A stretch of 64,000 bases of DNA from Halictus rubicundus (Eukaryota > Arthropoda > Insecta > Hymenoptera > Halictidae), in the NCBI RefSeq assembly GCF_050948215.1, contig NC_135150.1:20005943-20069942 (forward strand), read 5' to 3'. Position numbers and translations under genes: made by a program. The notes under the pieces were generated by a model. It searched no databases. It had not been told where the DNA came from and saw nothing but the letters and a program-made list of their open reading frames with translations. This document shows positions 1 through 11,393 of this stretch, piece after piece (the stretch's first letter is position 1; every line of letters starts with the position of its first letter).

Positions 1-382
1 ATATTGTTCCTGAGGTCCAACCTGATTTACAGTTTACTGTCAACTATTACCAATAATAATATTGTGAATATTTTTCTTCTCCAAGATGCACTACTAACAT
101 GGACTCAAAGATTAATTTATAATCAATTACCACCACTAATAATACTATTACAAGTATTTTCGTCTCTCACGATGCAATAAGTAGGCTAATCTTCTATGTA
201 TGAAATCATTATAAGCAAAAATAATTTGTTTATATAATAGATATATGAATGAGTATTTGGATCTGTTAGAGAATCTGTAGAGATAGTGTTGGGAGCGTTC
301 TTTAGCGGTAGAGAATGCATTGGATCCTGAACAGTAGAATGTGCCTGCACCGGTCAGACCATAAAGCAACACCTTCTGCGAG

Positions 383-430
383 TAGACTGCGGGTTCAATG
401 CGTCCATGACAAAAATGAATAGCTGCAATT
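383..430 (-). mobile_element. Family A element, terminal fragment
   Basis: Starts with TAGACTGCGGGTTCAATGCG and continues into a GACAAAAATGAATAGCTG stretch that matches the right-hand end of the complete copy at 3664-3865 read in reverse. The opposite end, expected near 580, is not clearly recognisable, so only the matching part is annotated. Confidence 0.55.
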
Positions 431-1620
431 CAAAACAGTGAAAAGATTAAAGGATTTCGGGAATACTGATATGCAACACGATTCTCAATGTATTAAAATT
501 ATTAACAATTAAATGTGCCTTTTCAATTTCGAGCGATCCGCCTACTCAGCTCCCGCTGATTAATTTCATCAATCGAAGGATGTACAATCTAAATAGTGTT
601 ATTAAAAATATATTTCTAAAAATTAACGAACGTCGTCCTAAACGGAGCGAGACATTGCCAAAGAAAGAATTTCCATTTCCCTCGAGTTCCTAGCAATTAC
701 TACAGAAAAATGTCACCTGGTACACAGATCCACAATTTATCATCGAGATCCTCATCTCCGAAAGTACTTAGAAAAGTACAACAAGATTTTTATCCACTTC
801 CGACCATAATGGAACTGGTTTTAGAGCAAAGAAATTAATCTCCGACTTCAATCTCCACAAAGAAATCTCGGAAAAAATCCTCACCCTACAATCCTACCCT
901 CTCCCCGCAGTGTCCCGAATCGCAAACTTAAGATCGCACAACAAGACTCTTATCATCTTCACAACGTAATACAGCTCCCAATACGACAAAGAAATTTATC
1001 TCCAATCTCCAGCAAACAAATCCTCAAAAGTCGGTCTCCCTTCCTGTCCCCTCACTTCAGAGTGGTGAATAAACTGTTTAAAGAAGAACAACCTCTCGTG
1101 AGTGCAACGGAGTCTCCAAACAGATCAAAGAAACATATGTTCACGAGTCTGTACGGACTGTCCTTAGAATAAAGAGCCGCAGTCAATCAATTACATCGGA
1201 GAGAGAGAGAGAGAGAGTCTAAAACACCGGAGTCCTTTCAATACGTGTCTGACGGTATCCAGTGGAAAGCGACAAACAGTCGAGGAAACGAGTCCCCGAG
1301 CGTTGGCCACGCCGAATTCTTTGCTCCTGCCGTTAAACACGTTCGTAAAGGAGAAAGGAAGCATCCTGGAAAGACGCGACGCGAGTCGTGTTCGCCGACG
1401 CGTGTAATCCTTCGACGAGACGCGAGTCGCTGTAGACACTCTCCAAGGAGAGACGAATCGAGAAAAAGGCGACGTCGTTTCGCGGCTAAGACTCCGGGGG
1501 TAGTAAAAGTTTCAAAGCACACGCCGAATGAATTCCCCCGATTCCCAGGCTGGTCCGAGGGATGCCCGGTATCCTTCCCTTTAAGGGGAGTAGTTGGTCC
1601 CGACTAAAGCAAGCGCGCGC

Positions 1621-1623
<3 letters not shown>

Positions 1624-1655
<32 letters not shown>
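1624..1655. repeat. (GA)n microsatellite
   Basis: About sixteen nearly uninterrupted GA dinucleotides inside a CpG-rich block. A shorter GA tract lies at 1200-1217. Confidence 0.9.
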
Positions 1656-1659
<4 letters not shown>

Positions 1660-2067
1660 GGCCGCCCCTTTGATCGCCGCGTCTGCGAAAGCGGAGAGGC
1701 GAAAAGCGACGAAAACAGGGCGCCGTAATTTCGGCAAGTATGTGTGGCAATCCGGATTCGTCGGCGACAACGGGATTACTTTTGGTCCCGGCGCAGCAGA
1801 AGAGAGGTTAATTTCGACGCCGCGATTCGCACCGTCAGAGAAATTGATTTACCGTGAACCGCGTTTCCACGTCCCGCGTAATTATGGCGGCGATATCCAG
1901 CGTGTTTATTGACGGATCGTGACCTGTTTTATGCATTTCTTGATGCCTGTACCGTGCGAACACGAGAGTGCATATTCGTGACGAATTAGCTTCTGATCTG
2001 TCAGGTCAGTGCAAAAGTTCGTGCCTGATTGTTGCAGTTTAACACGACATCGGTCATGGAGATTTGC

Positions 2068-2654
2068 ACTGACCTAATATGAAGGTTGTCTTCCAGTTGG
2101 GAGAATCGATCTTCGCCGACTAAAAATCATTAATAAACAGTTGAATATTACTGAAATGTAAGATAATCTGCACAAAATATAAAGGAAAAAATTCGAAGAA
2201 CAAAATGATTACAAAATATCGATTTTTATACTTTTTGGTTACAAATCACTGTTATTAGTGTCCAAAAAAATTGGATCCTTATCGATAGCTGTTATCGATG
2301 AAGAAAAACGGTTTCGGCTGCTCAATGCAGTTATCAATGAGAGAAAGTCATTTCGATCGCCCATCACAGTTATCAATGAGAGAAATTTATTTCGATCACT
2401 CATAACAGTTATCAATGAGAGACATTTATTTTGATTGCTAATAACAGTTATCGATGATCGAACTTCTTTTCACTTGTTCATAATAATTAATGATGAGAAA
2501 ATTCATTTTAGTTGCTCATTTAATTACTGAGTTGTCTATTCTTTTTCGGACGGAGCAAGCCTGTGAAATTCATTGAGGAGATTTCCATAAGAACAACACA
2601 AAATCTGAAAAAAAAAGTTTTTGTTCTTTTTGGTTACAACAGTTATGGTCCCTG
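2068..2654 (+). mobile_element. Family C element, copy C1
   Basis: Non-autonomous repeat bounded on the left by CACTGACCTAATATGA and on the right by CAGTTATGGTCCCTG, which reads CAGGGACC on the other strand. Inside the left end is a stretch (2127-2265) shared with 26020-26150 and, in reverse, with 17300-17440. The core, 2285-2520, is about six 39-bp units of the type CAGTTATCAATGAGAGAAAT followed by TTATTTCGATCGCTCATAA, all in one direction, unlike the other two copies. No transposase is encoded, so it would depend on an enzyme supplied elsewhere. The superfamily is unknown to me. The left boundary is inferred from spacing against copy C3 and is less secure than the right. Confidence 0.65.
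2285..2520 (+). repeat. 39-bp minisatellite inside copy C1
   Basis: About six imperfect 39-bp units, each with an ACAGTTATC core followed by a GAGAGAAATTTATTTCGAT-like half. The later units are degenerate (for example TTCTTTTCACTTG in place of TTTATTTCGATCG). 39 bp equals 13 codons, so frames stay open through such arrays although nothing suggests they are translated. Confidence 0.75.
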
Positions 2655-3663
2655 GTTAAAATTCTCCCGATATTATTACAAAACTGAAACGTTTCTAAAA
2701 ACATAGGAGATGTTTTCTGTGACAGAATTTGCTACAGATTTGAAGATTGAAGTGATACGGCTGCTAAGATCATCTGAGATATCTCAAATTTCGAAATGAT
2801 CTACCTAAAGAGTGTAAAAAAGGGGGAAGGCAGTTTCCAAGATAATTGCCAAGATTGCTCAAATTTTTAATTGATCTAACAAAAGTCTAAAAGCGAGGAA
2901 GGTGTTTTCCAGTATGGGGAAAGATCCGAAATTTCCGGGTAAGCTCACGGTCAGAGCAGGATGACTCACACGGAGGAAAAAGGCCTGCGGGTTGTTCCTC
3001 TGTCACGGTGTTCTGTCACGGTTCGCGGTCTATAAATAGGAGTCGTCGGAGTCGCCGGTGGACAAAACGATCATCGATGACGGTGCCCCGCGGCCCAGAA
3101 GTCGAACGTCTGGCCAGGAATTAACCTCGCGTTCCTGGGAAACCGCGAGAGCCACCACGATAATAGGAATGACGGGCCCGACCCACTTACTCCAATCGTC
3201 CTATTCCAGGCTTCTCGCGGCTTAATATCGACGATAAATAAGCATTACGTCGCCCGTACTTCGCGCATATTTACGAGAGACCGTAATCCGCGACGCGTCC
3301 TTCGGTCCGCTTTACTTTGTCACAAGTCTCTGCCCTCCCCACCCCCGTCGTCGAATACCTAATTAACACCGGGAGCCAACCAGCTTCCCGTTCTCCCCGG
3401 CTGTTCTGCAACTCTCTTACGCTCGCACAAAATTTCCGCATCCCCTCCCGATTTTTTAACGCTCCATTAAAAATCCTCTTCAGAATTTTAAACATAAAAA
3501 CTCCTCGTTAAGTTCCTAAATATATTAATCTGTATAAGCTGGATGTAACGCTGTTCTAATTTTTAAGCATACAATTTTAGAAAAATATTTTTGTACCCAC
3601 TTCTTTGAGATTGATATTGGGCCCATAGAGGAAATTAGAATTGGACTGAGTGTTTGTAATAAT
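2655..3663. other. Gene-free stretch between C1 and a family A copy
   Basis: Positions 2685-2735 match the DNA beyond copy C3 (26593-26645), so they belong to a wider repeat. 2950-3330 is GC-rich and carries a TATA-like string at 3031. The short frames at 3271-3511 overlap on both strands and match no family. Confidence 0.5.
3031..3040 (+). promoter_or_regulatory. TATA-box-like string (weak candidate)
   Basis: TATAAATAGG matches the insect TATA box well and lies in GC-rich DNA just after a duplicated TGTCACGGT (near 3000 and 3013). A TCATCG string about 40 bp downstream is a poor initiator and somewhat too far away. No gene follows, so this may be chance. Confidence 0.15.
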
Positions 3664-3865
3664 TAGACCGCGGATCTTTATGCAAAATAAAAATGTTCTA
3701 CCTGAATTGTAACAAACTGTAATGAAATAGAAATTTATTTCCTTTCTCAATACGTTTAATAGGTTGAATATAATGCAACAGTATTTTTAAATTTTTATAA
3801 TGTTTCTACTGTCTTAAAATACACCTACTCATTTTTGTCGTAAATGCATAAAGATCCGCAGACTA
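3664..3865 (+). mobile_element. Family A element, complete reference copy
   Basis: A 202-bp element with inverted ends: the left reads TAGACCGCGGATCTTTATGC and the right, on the other strand, TAGTCTGCGGATCTTTATGC, with two mismatches. The AT-rich interior codes for nothing, so this is a MITE-type non-autonomous DNA transposon. The interior, including GAGTAGGTGT and CAACCTATTAAAC on the minus strand, recurs at 50130-50288 and 63846-63972, which fixes the family. A TA dinucleotide borders each side, consistent with but not proof of a TA target site. The parent transposon is not in this window. Confidence 0.8.
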
Positions 3866-5624
3866 GTAATAATAATTCTGTTGTAGAAGGATTAATTCGT
3901 TCTTTCGTGTCCAATTGATGATGAAATAATAACAGGACATTGAAGTAGGTAGATGAATCCAAGAAGATGACTTTTTTCATTGAAAATGAAAGAATGAAGC
4001 ATCAAATGGCAAAAGACAACAGGTGGAAACGTAGCTATATGCATTCACAAAAATAAATGAATCAGAGAGGATCAGATTGAATTATGTAAAGAATTCAATG
4101 TAAATCAATCAATGTAAAGAACGCATAGTGCTTCGTTCCAGCAAGCAAGGGAAAATGTATCCAACTGATGAAATCGTAAAAAGAGGACCAACAAACTCCT
4201 TCATTGAAAGCGAAAGACCAAGACAACAAACAGTAAAAGGCGAATAAACCACGAGAGAACACACCAGGATTCATAAACTTCCGACAATAAAAGAGAAACA
4301 CGGTTCCTATCGAATCAAACGAGAATATGTGAAATCGACGCAAAGAAAGCACCGATACAAGTGTTAAAAATTGAAACTTCAAACGACCATGCTTCTATTA
4401 GATCACAGAAAGACTAGATAGCAACGCATACCACAAAGCCGAAGCTATATTTCACCGAAACGACATTGCGTCAGGTGTGCGGAACCGTATCGCACGAAAA
4501 GCGCGCCGCAGAAAACAATTCGCAACAGTTCCGCGTAGCGATCTCTCTCGATCGCGGTTCGATTCCGCGGGATTTTTGAACCGAGGGAAAATCCGCGGCA
4601 GGACCAGACGGCGAACGGTCAAAAAGTCCGTTCAGTTTACGAGCGCGGAAAGAGATAGCGGGCACGGTGCGGGACGGTTCGAAACGCGTTGAAAAGTCGG
4701 GGCCCGGTCTCTCGATCACGTACGAAACACGCGATAATAGAGGCGGTGCGAGAAACGATAAGCAATTAGCCGCGCGACCGAAAGTATCTAGCCGCGGCGT
4801 TAATTACACCGAAAGGCGAACGGTATCGCTGAAACGTCCAGATAAATAATCCGCCGACGAGCGTTTCCATATTTTACGCGGCGCTCGCGTGTCGAGCGGC
4901 GAGCATGAGTCCGAGAACGGGCCGCAATTAGGATTACGGTAACGATTTCATTTGCGTCCGGCCCCTGCGGCAATACCGAGCATCCCGCGAATCATGATCT
5001 TCTTACGATTTTTATTGATTTGCGTTGTTAATCGAGGTACGAAATTTTTCAAGTGAACGATAAAATCTGCTTATTTTATCCTAAACATTTTTGCTTTCAA
5101 TTATAGTGCAGAATGACGGACTAAGGTACGAGATTTTAAAAATTTCAGTGAAACTTAACGGTTAAAGTCTCCGAGCTTTTCTTTTTAATTAACGTGGTAA
5201 TAATACAGACAAGAATAAATCGTTGGAGGTGTTCGAATGAAAAACGTGAACCTTATACTTTACGTCGTTTAATTTAATGGACGGAACGTTGTATTTTAAT
5301 CTTAAAGCGTGCAACAAGTCGCCTTAGCCAAGGCAATATTAATGTCTTCCATTTTTCATGAGAAACGTGTTGCTTGTTTGTTATTGAAATTCCGTTGCCG
5401 AGTCGTGTCGAGAAATTCGATGAACATTTCTGGCTTTAAATTGTTTATTATAGGACAAGTAAGAAGCGCCTTTGCCTTTAATCTCAAATCGTCATATGAC
5501 GCTGCAACGTCATATTAATTTACGCTCTAATTTTCTCAAGACCGCGTTAGCATTGTATTAAGGAGAATTGGTCTGTCATGACGTAAGACCATTCGTGATC
5601 AATATCCCAATCGAATAATTTGAT
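3866..5624. other. Gene-free: AT-rich with a CpG-rich core
   Basis: 4440-4980 is CpG-rich and open on both strands (frames at 4471-4719 and 4477-4692 oppose each other), typical of chance frames. A weak internal similarity links 3985-4025 and 4200-4240 (CATTGAAA...GAAAGA...AAGACAACA). A 95-residue minus-strand frame at 4095-4382 is phenylalanine-rich and unrecognised. Confidence 0.5.
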
Positions 5625-5824
5625 TGAAACTGTGGATCGTTATGCAGACTAAAAATATTCTGATGCTATCCCGAAGCATAGAACTTAAGTGAAACTGCAT
5701 GTCCAATTTTAACAATATTAGTCAGTCCGAAATAATATAACAATATTCCTAAATTCATACAATGTCTTCACAGTGTTGTGTTATCCTCGTCCATTTTTTA
5801 TACAAATGCATATAATCCACAATT
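5625..5824 (+). mobile_element. Family A element, diverged copy
   Basis: Left end AACTGTGGATCGTTATGCAG followed by ACTAAAAATATTCTG; right end ACAAATGCATATAATCCACA. Same length as the reference copy but with many substitutions, so an old insertion. Confidence 0.65.
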
Positions 5825-8389
5825 CAATTATAATTAAACAAAAATCCTCTGTTGTGTCCGTTCATGGCTAGCCAATTCTACTTAACGGAATCCCAATGCG
5901 TGCGCGCTCCGAACACGAAATCAATTTCCCCGCAAAACGAAGCATTCTACGAAAAAATTTCACTCCTCTTCGTCGACTCATTGTTGCATACAGAATCAGC
6001 CCCGACCAGTCGCGCCGTGATTTAGAGAGCGCTCTGTACACAATCTCGTGTATTCCGCTTCCGGAGCACGGAAGGGGAAAAAATCAATCCGATCAGAAAC
6101 TTTCACGCAGTACAAACAAATGCCGGTTAGCTGCAGCTAGAAAAGTGTTCGATCGGGCTCGGCGCGGTACAACGGAGGTACCAGGGCACGGCCAAGAGGG
6201 TTTTCCAACTTTTCCTAATCTCGCCACGCTCTCCTCGGAGGTCCCGCAGCGTCCCGACGCCGCAGAAAGGATTGCGGCTCGCCGCGATCGCCTCCTGTAA
6301 ACCCGTAAGCGACGGGGGGAAAAAACGAATTTCCCCGATGGAACGGTTTCTCCAGGTCGCTGGTGGTCCGCTCCGACGAACGACGAGATCGTTACGACGT
6401 CGATCGAACCACGGCTACAAGCCGTTAAGGGAGAGAGAACACGGGCCGAGCGCAGCCGTTTTCGAGTTATACGGCTCCGGCGAAAAGCTGAGCGCCTGTA
6501 AAAGGCAACCCAGTCGCCGGCCGTGCATCCTCGCTTCCCGTGATCGATGCACACCTCTCTCTCTCTCTCTCTCTCTCATCTCCAATCTCTTTTTCCCTCT
6601 CTTCCTCTCTCGCTCTCTCTCTCTCTCTCCCTCTCCACTGCACCTCGGGATTCGGTTTGGTGCCCGGTGCATCGCCCTAGCTCGCGAAATTCCGAAAATT
6701 GTGCAGCCGATCGGGCAACAGCTGGAACCGTTTAACGACGACGGTTTTTATAAACTATACGCCGTCTGCGGCTGCGACCGACAATACAGCGATCCCCTAA
6801 CTTGGTCTCCACGCTAAATCGTGCGATTCTAAGTCGGGGCCCGGGCCTCCTGGTGCAATTTGGATTCGCTCTCGATTGTTTAATTTTTATTTTGAGGATT
6901 CATTTCATTTTAACAGTTCGAATAGTTGTAGAAACTGTAGGATTGTAGGTAGATAGTTTTAAGTAGCAGGATTGTTTTAATTCAAGATCGTCCGAATATT
7001 AATGGGAATTATAATACACGCTGCTGTATGCAATTACCCGTTTTCAATCAACTCCCATCACACAGAGTTTCACCGTCACGGACCATTTCCATGGGCAAGC
7101 GTTTAAGCTCAGGACCGCCGCGCCGGCAACAGCAACGAAACTGGTATCACGGGTCGTTTATACGGCGATTATATTTCATGCGGCGACGGCGTTCACTATT
7201 ATAGAGCACCGTCCATCTCGGCCGTGGCCTCCGCGAGTGGCTCGTAATCGTATTGTATCGATGCTACGTGAGACGGTATCAAACGGATTCTGCTAATACC
7301 AATGACACGCTTTGATACCGCAACGCGATACCGGGGCGAATCGATGCATATTGGTTAATGAGTACGTCATTGAATCGGCCGCCGGTGTCCTATGAATCAT
7401 AGTTACTGTCCCCGATGCGAGCCGGAGGGAGGGATGCAACGAGGTGGCGCCGGTCTGTGCATCCAGGTGTGGCGCGCGCGCAGATTTTCCAACGGAAGAA
7501 AGCCCATTTATCGCGAGTGCGCGTAAATTCTGGGGATTGGTCAGCCGGTACGGGGGCCGCTTTGGCCAATATCTTGGCGGGTTTACGACAAGTTTACGAC
7601 AAGTAATAAACTCATAAAGCCCCGTAGATTTCGCGGACACGGGCAGATTTCTAACAGCGTCGGCCGTGCGGCGAATGCAGCGCGGATAGTCTCGCAGAGT
7701 CTGGCGATAGCTTTATAATGTGCCACCGGTATCAGGAGTTAAATCTGCGCGCAACACCTGCCCGCCTTGTTAACAGAGTCACGGCCGTGACTCGGTGCTC
7801 TCTGCTTTGTTACCTTTTTTTTTCTTTTTTCTTTTTTTTTTCTCTCGGGGGCCGACCGCGAATAAGCGCGGAGAGAAAGAAAGAAACGAGCGTTTCCATT
7901 GTCGCGATCGCGTTTCGTGGAAGAGGAGAGAACGCATCCGCGCTCGCGCGCCCGCATCATACATACAACACCACGCGCGCGGATTGTGGGTGGCACCCGT
8001 GGGTGCGCTCGCCCGATTCCAACCTCGTTGCTCAGCCACGATGATCTCAGGGCCGATCGACGTGCCGCTACATCCGGCAAGTGTCGTCGATCGTTCTGCA
8101 CAACTTGCTTTTGTGTCGCTCGATCCGCGACCAGACCGTTCCCTCTCCACAAGGGGGTACTCTTATTTTCGAGGTCGCTTTCGCGTCAATTTTTTGCCGG
8201 GAAACTATTCGATCTTTTGCATCGAGATTTTCTACGCGTGTTCGCTGATATTTGAAGTACCCGCGCGGTTTTTTTTTTCAAGCGAAAATAATCAAAATTA
8301 CCCGAGTTGTGTATCTGTTTGTGGAGTATGTTTTCACCATTTTATTCCATTCTGTACCAATCGGAAACACAACAACGATTGTTAATCAG
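5825..8389. other. Gene-free: two CpG-rich blocks with pyrimidine tracts
   Basis: 5890-6830 and 7080-8280 are CpG-rich. Open frames up to 196 codons occur on both strands at the same positions, which argues against coding. (CT)n tracts lie at 6554-6637 and a T/C-rich run at 7815-7842. None of the conceptual products has a recognisable domain. Confidence 0.55.
6554..6637. repeat. Interrupted (CT)n microsatellite
   Basis: Two CT dinucleotide runs (6554-6577 and about 6607-6637) separated by a pyrimidine-rich spacer. They generate leucine/serine-rich or arginine/glutamate-rich frames on the two strands. Confidence 0.9.
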
Positions 8390-8440
8390 TAGACTGCGGA
8401 TGTTTATGCAGTTCTGTATTTTTGTAGGCAAATTTTAGGA
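8390..8440 (+). mobile_element. Family A element, left-end fragment
   Basis: Begins TAGACTGCGGATGTTTATGC and keeps the TTTTTGTAGGCA-like continuation. The right end is not visible downstream. Copy B1 starts 320 bp further on. Confidence 0.5.
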
Positions 8441-8710
8441 ATAATTAAAATCAAATTTTATTGAAATGAAAAATCTTTATTATCATAATTACGAAATGGC
8501 CACAATTTGAAGTCAAATTACCGACTTTTCTACATCTTTCTCTAGAACGATTCAAATAAGAAAATCAGAAAAACTCGTGGAATAACTGAACTCTTGCTAA
8601 ACGGAATTCAATGTTCCGTCTCGAGATGTCTCAACAGGTTTGCCAGACAATAAACCATGCCAAACGAGGTCGTCTAATTTCGAGAATACCTAAACGATCC
8701 TGCAGAACGC

Positions 8711-8926
8711 ATAGTGTTTTCTCGATATATGTCAACAACACGGGTCTTGCCAGCGACATATATCGTCCAGGAGATACTATAATCTTTTCTTTCATCCGCG
8801 TGAACGTCGTACGAAGCCTCTCGAGTTTCAGGGTGTACCCTTACGAGGTATACCCTGCAGTAGTGGGGATAATTCCGTGACGTTTATCATCCAGGTCTCG
8901 GCGACATATATGGAGAAATTACTGTA
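8711..8926 (+). mobile_element. Family B MITE, copy B1
   Basis: Non-autonomous element of about 216 bp. The left end is degraded (ATAGTGTTTTCTCGATATAT) but is followed by the family signature GTCAACAACACGGGTCTTGC and CCAGGAGA. The right end, CATATATGGAGAAATTACTG then TA, is the inverse of the left with differences. The middle holds a TACCC...GGGTATA-type hairpin region and TAGTGGGGATAATTCCG. A TA target and CAGTG ends suggest the Tc1/mariner/pogo group (inference). A recurring peptide around SIYVNNTGLASDIYRPGD in several frames is only a translation of this repeat. Confidence 0.75.
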
Positions 8927-9456
8927 CACACTGAACAGAATTCGGAGCTCTATCTCAAGGAGTGTCAGCAAGATTTTCAGACCACAAACGGCGTGAAACG
9001 ATGTCAAACGATATGAAGCGATGTCATACGATTCCGTGTCCCGTGTGTAGCCTACCGAGGGAGTTGAAGGGATCGTTCTACGAGGCGACAGAGATCTATA
9101 GTTTCGAATAGGCCGAGTTCTCGCACACGGAAGCTACCGTGGCCGTCCCCGCGAGATCTCCCAGGGACTGTCGGAGTCGTTCGAGCGTAACACCGAGGAA
9201 TTTCGACGTCGTGCGAGAACGGGCCCGATGCACCGCGACGCGGCTCCGGATCTTATGCAGCGACGGTAGCCCGCACCGCTGCGCCACGCCGGACGTAATT
9301 TAGTAAATACCCGGTCTCCTCTACGAGCCTGTATTACGCACGTACACGAGGCCGGGTTCTGGCTCCATAAAGCGCGATGGACCCCACCCGATGCGAGAGG
9401 CTCGATCGAGCGTGTCCTGGCATTATTGCGATCGTCGTGCCACGTCGGACACGATG

Positions 9457-9462
<6 letters not shown>

Positions 9463-9487
<25 letters not shown>

Positions 9488-9488
9488 T
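9463..9488. repeat. (CT)n microsatellite
   Basis: Thirteen uninterrupted CT dinucleotides in a CpG-rich setting. Confidence 0.9.
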
Positions 9489-11066
9489 TACTCTATTTCG
9501 CTCTATCCGCTCTCTTTTCCCTCTCCGTCATTCGGTTCCCTGCTTCTGGACGCTCGCGCGCCCATGCGAATTTATTATTATTGTTATTAGCACTCTTATT
9601 ATTATGATTTCTGACGTTAGTCGTTTTTCTGGAGATGGAGTCTAGTAAACATCGTCTGTCACGACAGCAGACGGATTCTGGTAATAGAGGAACTACGGAG
9701 ATCTAAAGGCGACTATTTAGTGGATTTCAGTGTGGCTATTCGAGCGGTAATCTCCGGTAAATACATCTTTGCAGGCTTAACGATCGTGGATTGAAACGTT
9801 AGATGGGTTTCATGGTTGCTAATGCGAAATTCGTCGGTCATTACGAGTATCCTCGATTTGATGAGCTTTGTAGATTGATATTCCCTCTTGGCGATTGTTT
9901 CCCCTCGGTGTCTTGCATCCGTGGGTTCGTTGTAGTCTATCTTCAAATTTCTTCTCATAAGAAATTAGTCCTGTAAACGAAAATCATAAAGTATTATCTG
10001 AAATCTAACCGAATGTAGACAGTCCTGCACACAACTGGTTTAAAAAGAATTTCATGTTACTGATCATATACTGTATCCAGTGTTAGGTCTGAGCAATACT
10101 TGGGAAATAGTCCTTTACCAGTTGAACCATCAGAGTCCGTTGTTCTGTGGATCAAGAAAATGAATTGCAGGTTTGACTGAGCGAATATTTATACAGATAA
10201 TGAAAATGTGTCGCGCTCGCGGTCCAAAAATCACAGTATAGAGAAAGTAAAACCTCAAAAAAAAAAACACCATAAGCCTAATTAGATTATCCATATTAAA
10301 GACCGATTCAGCACTATTGAGTCTCAGGACGTATTAAATAAGACAGCACGGTTAAAATCTGATTCGCAGCAGAAACTCGTTACCCGAGCGATGATAGCAC
10401 ATATGTATTACCAATGTTAAATAAAAGAACGGTGTCGCACGGCCTGGACAGAAACCGCGTTTCGATGGCGCGGATCGACTATCTTTTCGATCGTAGGCCA
10501 CCGAGGCGGAGCACCTTTTCAGATTCTCTCAGCGGGACGCCTCGGCAAACCGAGTTCCTCGTTTGTCGCCGATCAAGACGGTAGGTCTCTCTCTCTCTCT
10601 CACGAGAATCCATACAATCCCCAAAAGGAACAAGATATCAAAGACCAACGGGGATCGATCGAGTTCCAATTAAAAAGCCTGATTACAGCGCACGAAAAGT
10701 TGGTGTCGCGGCTGCGTAATTAAATGACGCGGTTGTCGGTGGTTCATCAGGAGCATTCATTCAGCGAGTGCTGGATTTTATTGATCTCCCGTGAATACAT
10801 TACCAGAAGCCCAATGCGAATTTCCCCGGGCCCAAATAATCACATATTTATTCCGTACGTCGTGCGAATAGCCATTTTCTTCTGATCCTCGTTGCTATTT
10901 GTTGCTGACTGGTATGTGAAGTGTTTCAGAAATGGAAAGGAACGCGTCCACACGTAATGTAGCTATATTTTACAATTTTTAGAAGATAAAGTACACCATA
11001 ATCACAGGTGCTAGAGTTTTGTGGATATTTATCTTCATTCTCTGCAATCTGCAATTTTCCACTTGT

Positions 11067-11393
11067 ACATTATCCGAGTCTCCTAAATCGTGGTTCAATC
11101 ATTCAGAGGAAGGTGAAATAAAAAAATCATTTCACGAAAATCACCCAATGTGTCTGACCATCATCTGCCGATTCTACTTCCTGTAGAAAGCTACACAATT
11201 TCCCTAGCCCTCGAAAAACCAGAAAATGTCCGTTTTGATACCATTTTCTTACATGATCCAAGTTCCCCGAATCGTGATGCAATCGTTCAGAAAAAATCGG
11301 GTTGAGAGAATCGTCGGTCCACGTGTCATTTCCTGAGAATTGTCTGACGTGTCTGTCCGTGACCTGGCAATTCCACTTCCAGCAAACGCCACG
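11067..11393 (+). repeat. Imperfect tandem duplication, about 195-bp spacing
   Basis: 11067-11190 and 11262-11393 share an ordered series of similar strings: GAGTCTCCTAAATCGTGGTT / AAGTTCCCCGAATCGTGATG, CAATCATTCAGA / CAATCGTTCAGA, GTGTCTGACC / GTGTCTGTCC, and GATTCTACTTCC / AATTCCACTTCC. Divergence is high, so the event is old. No coding potential is evident. Confidence 0.5.

Larger units (their letters stand above)
1..2067. other. Gene-free: AT-rich, then CpG-rich DNA
   Basis: The first 1.2 kb is AT-rich and holds only a family A fragment. From about 1240 to 1920 the DNA turns CpG-rich and stays open in several frames on both strands at once, with no protein family visible in any of them. 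GA dinucleotide tracts lie at 1200-1217 and 1624-1655. A 74-residue minus-strand frame at 148-372 runs out of the family A end and resembles nothing I know. Confidence 0.6.

Noticed and set aside
148..372. Minus-strand frame containing GLTGAGTFYCSG, which recalls a nucleotide-binding loop
   Set aside because: It lacks the GKS/GKT core of a P-loop, and its upstream part lies in a family A transposon end.
373..420. tRNA-like GGGTTCAATGCGTCC string
   Set aside because: It resembles a tRNA T-arm but belongs to a family A end; no cloverleaf can be drawn around it.
7801..7845. Poly-pyrimidine run as a splice acceptor
   Set aside because: No AG follows at a suitable distance with an open exon, and no partner donor was found.
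8611..8880. Frames with the recurring peptide SIYVNNTGLASDIYRPGD (also at 20.1, 33.5 and 57.1 kb)
   Set aside because: This is the translated end of the family B element, seen in several frames and on both strands.
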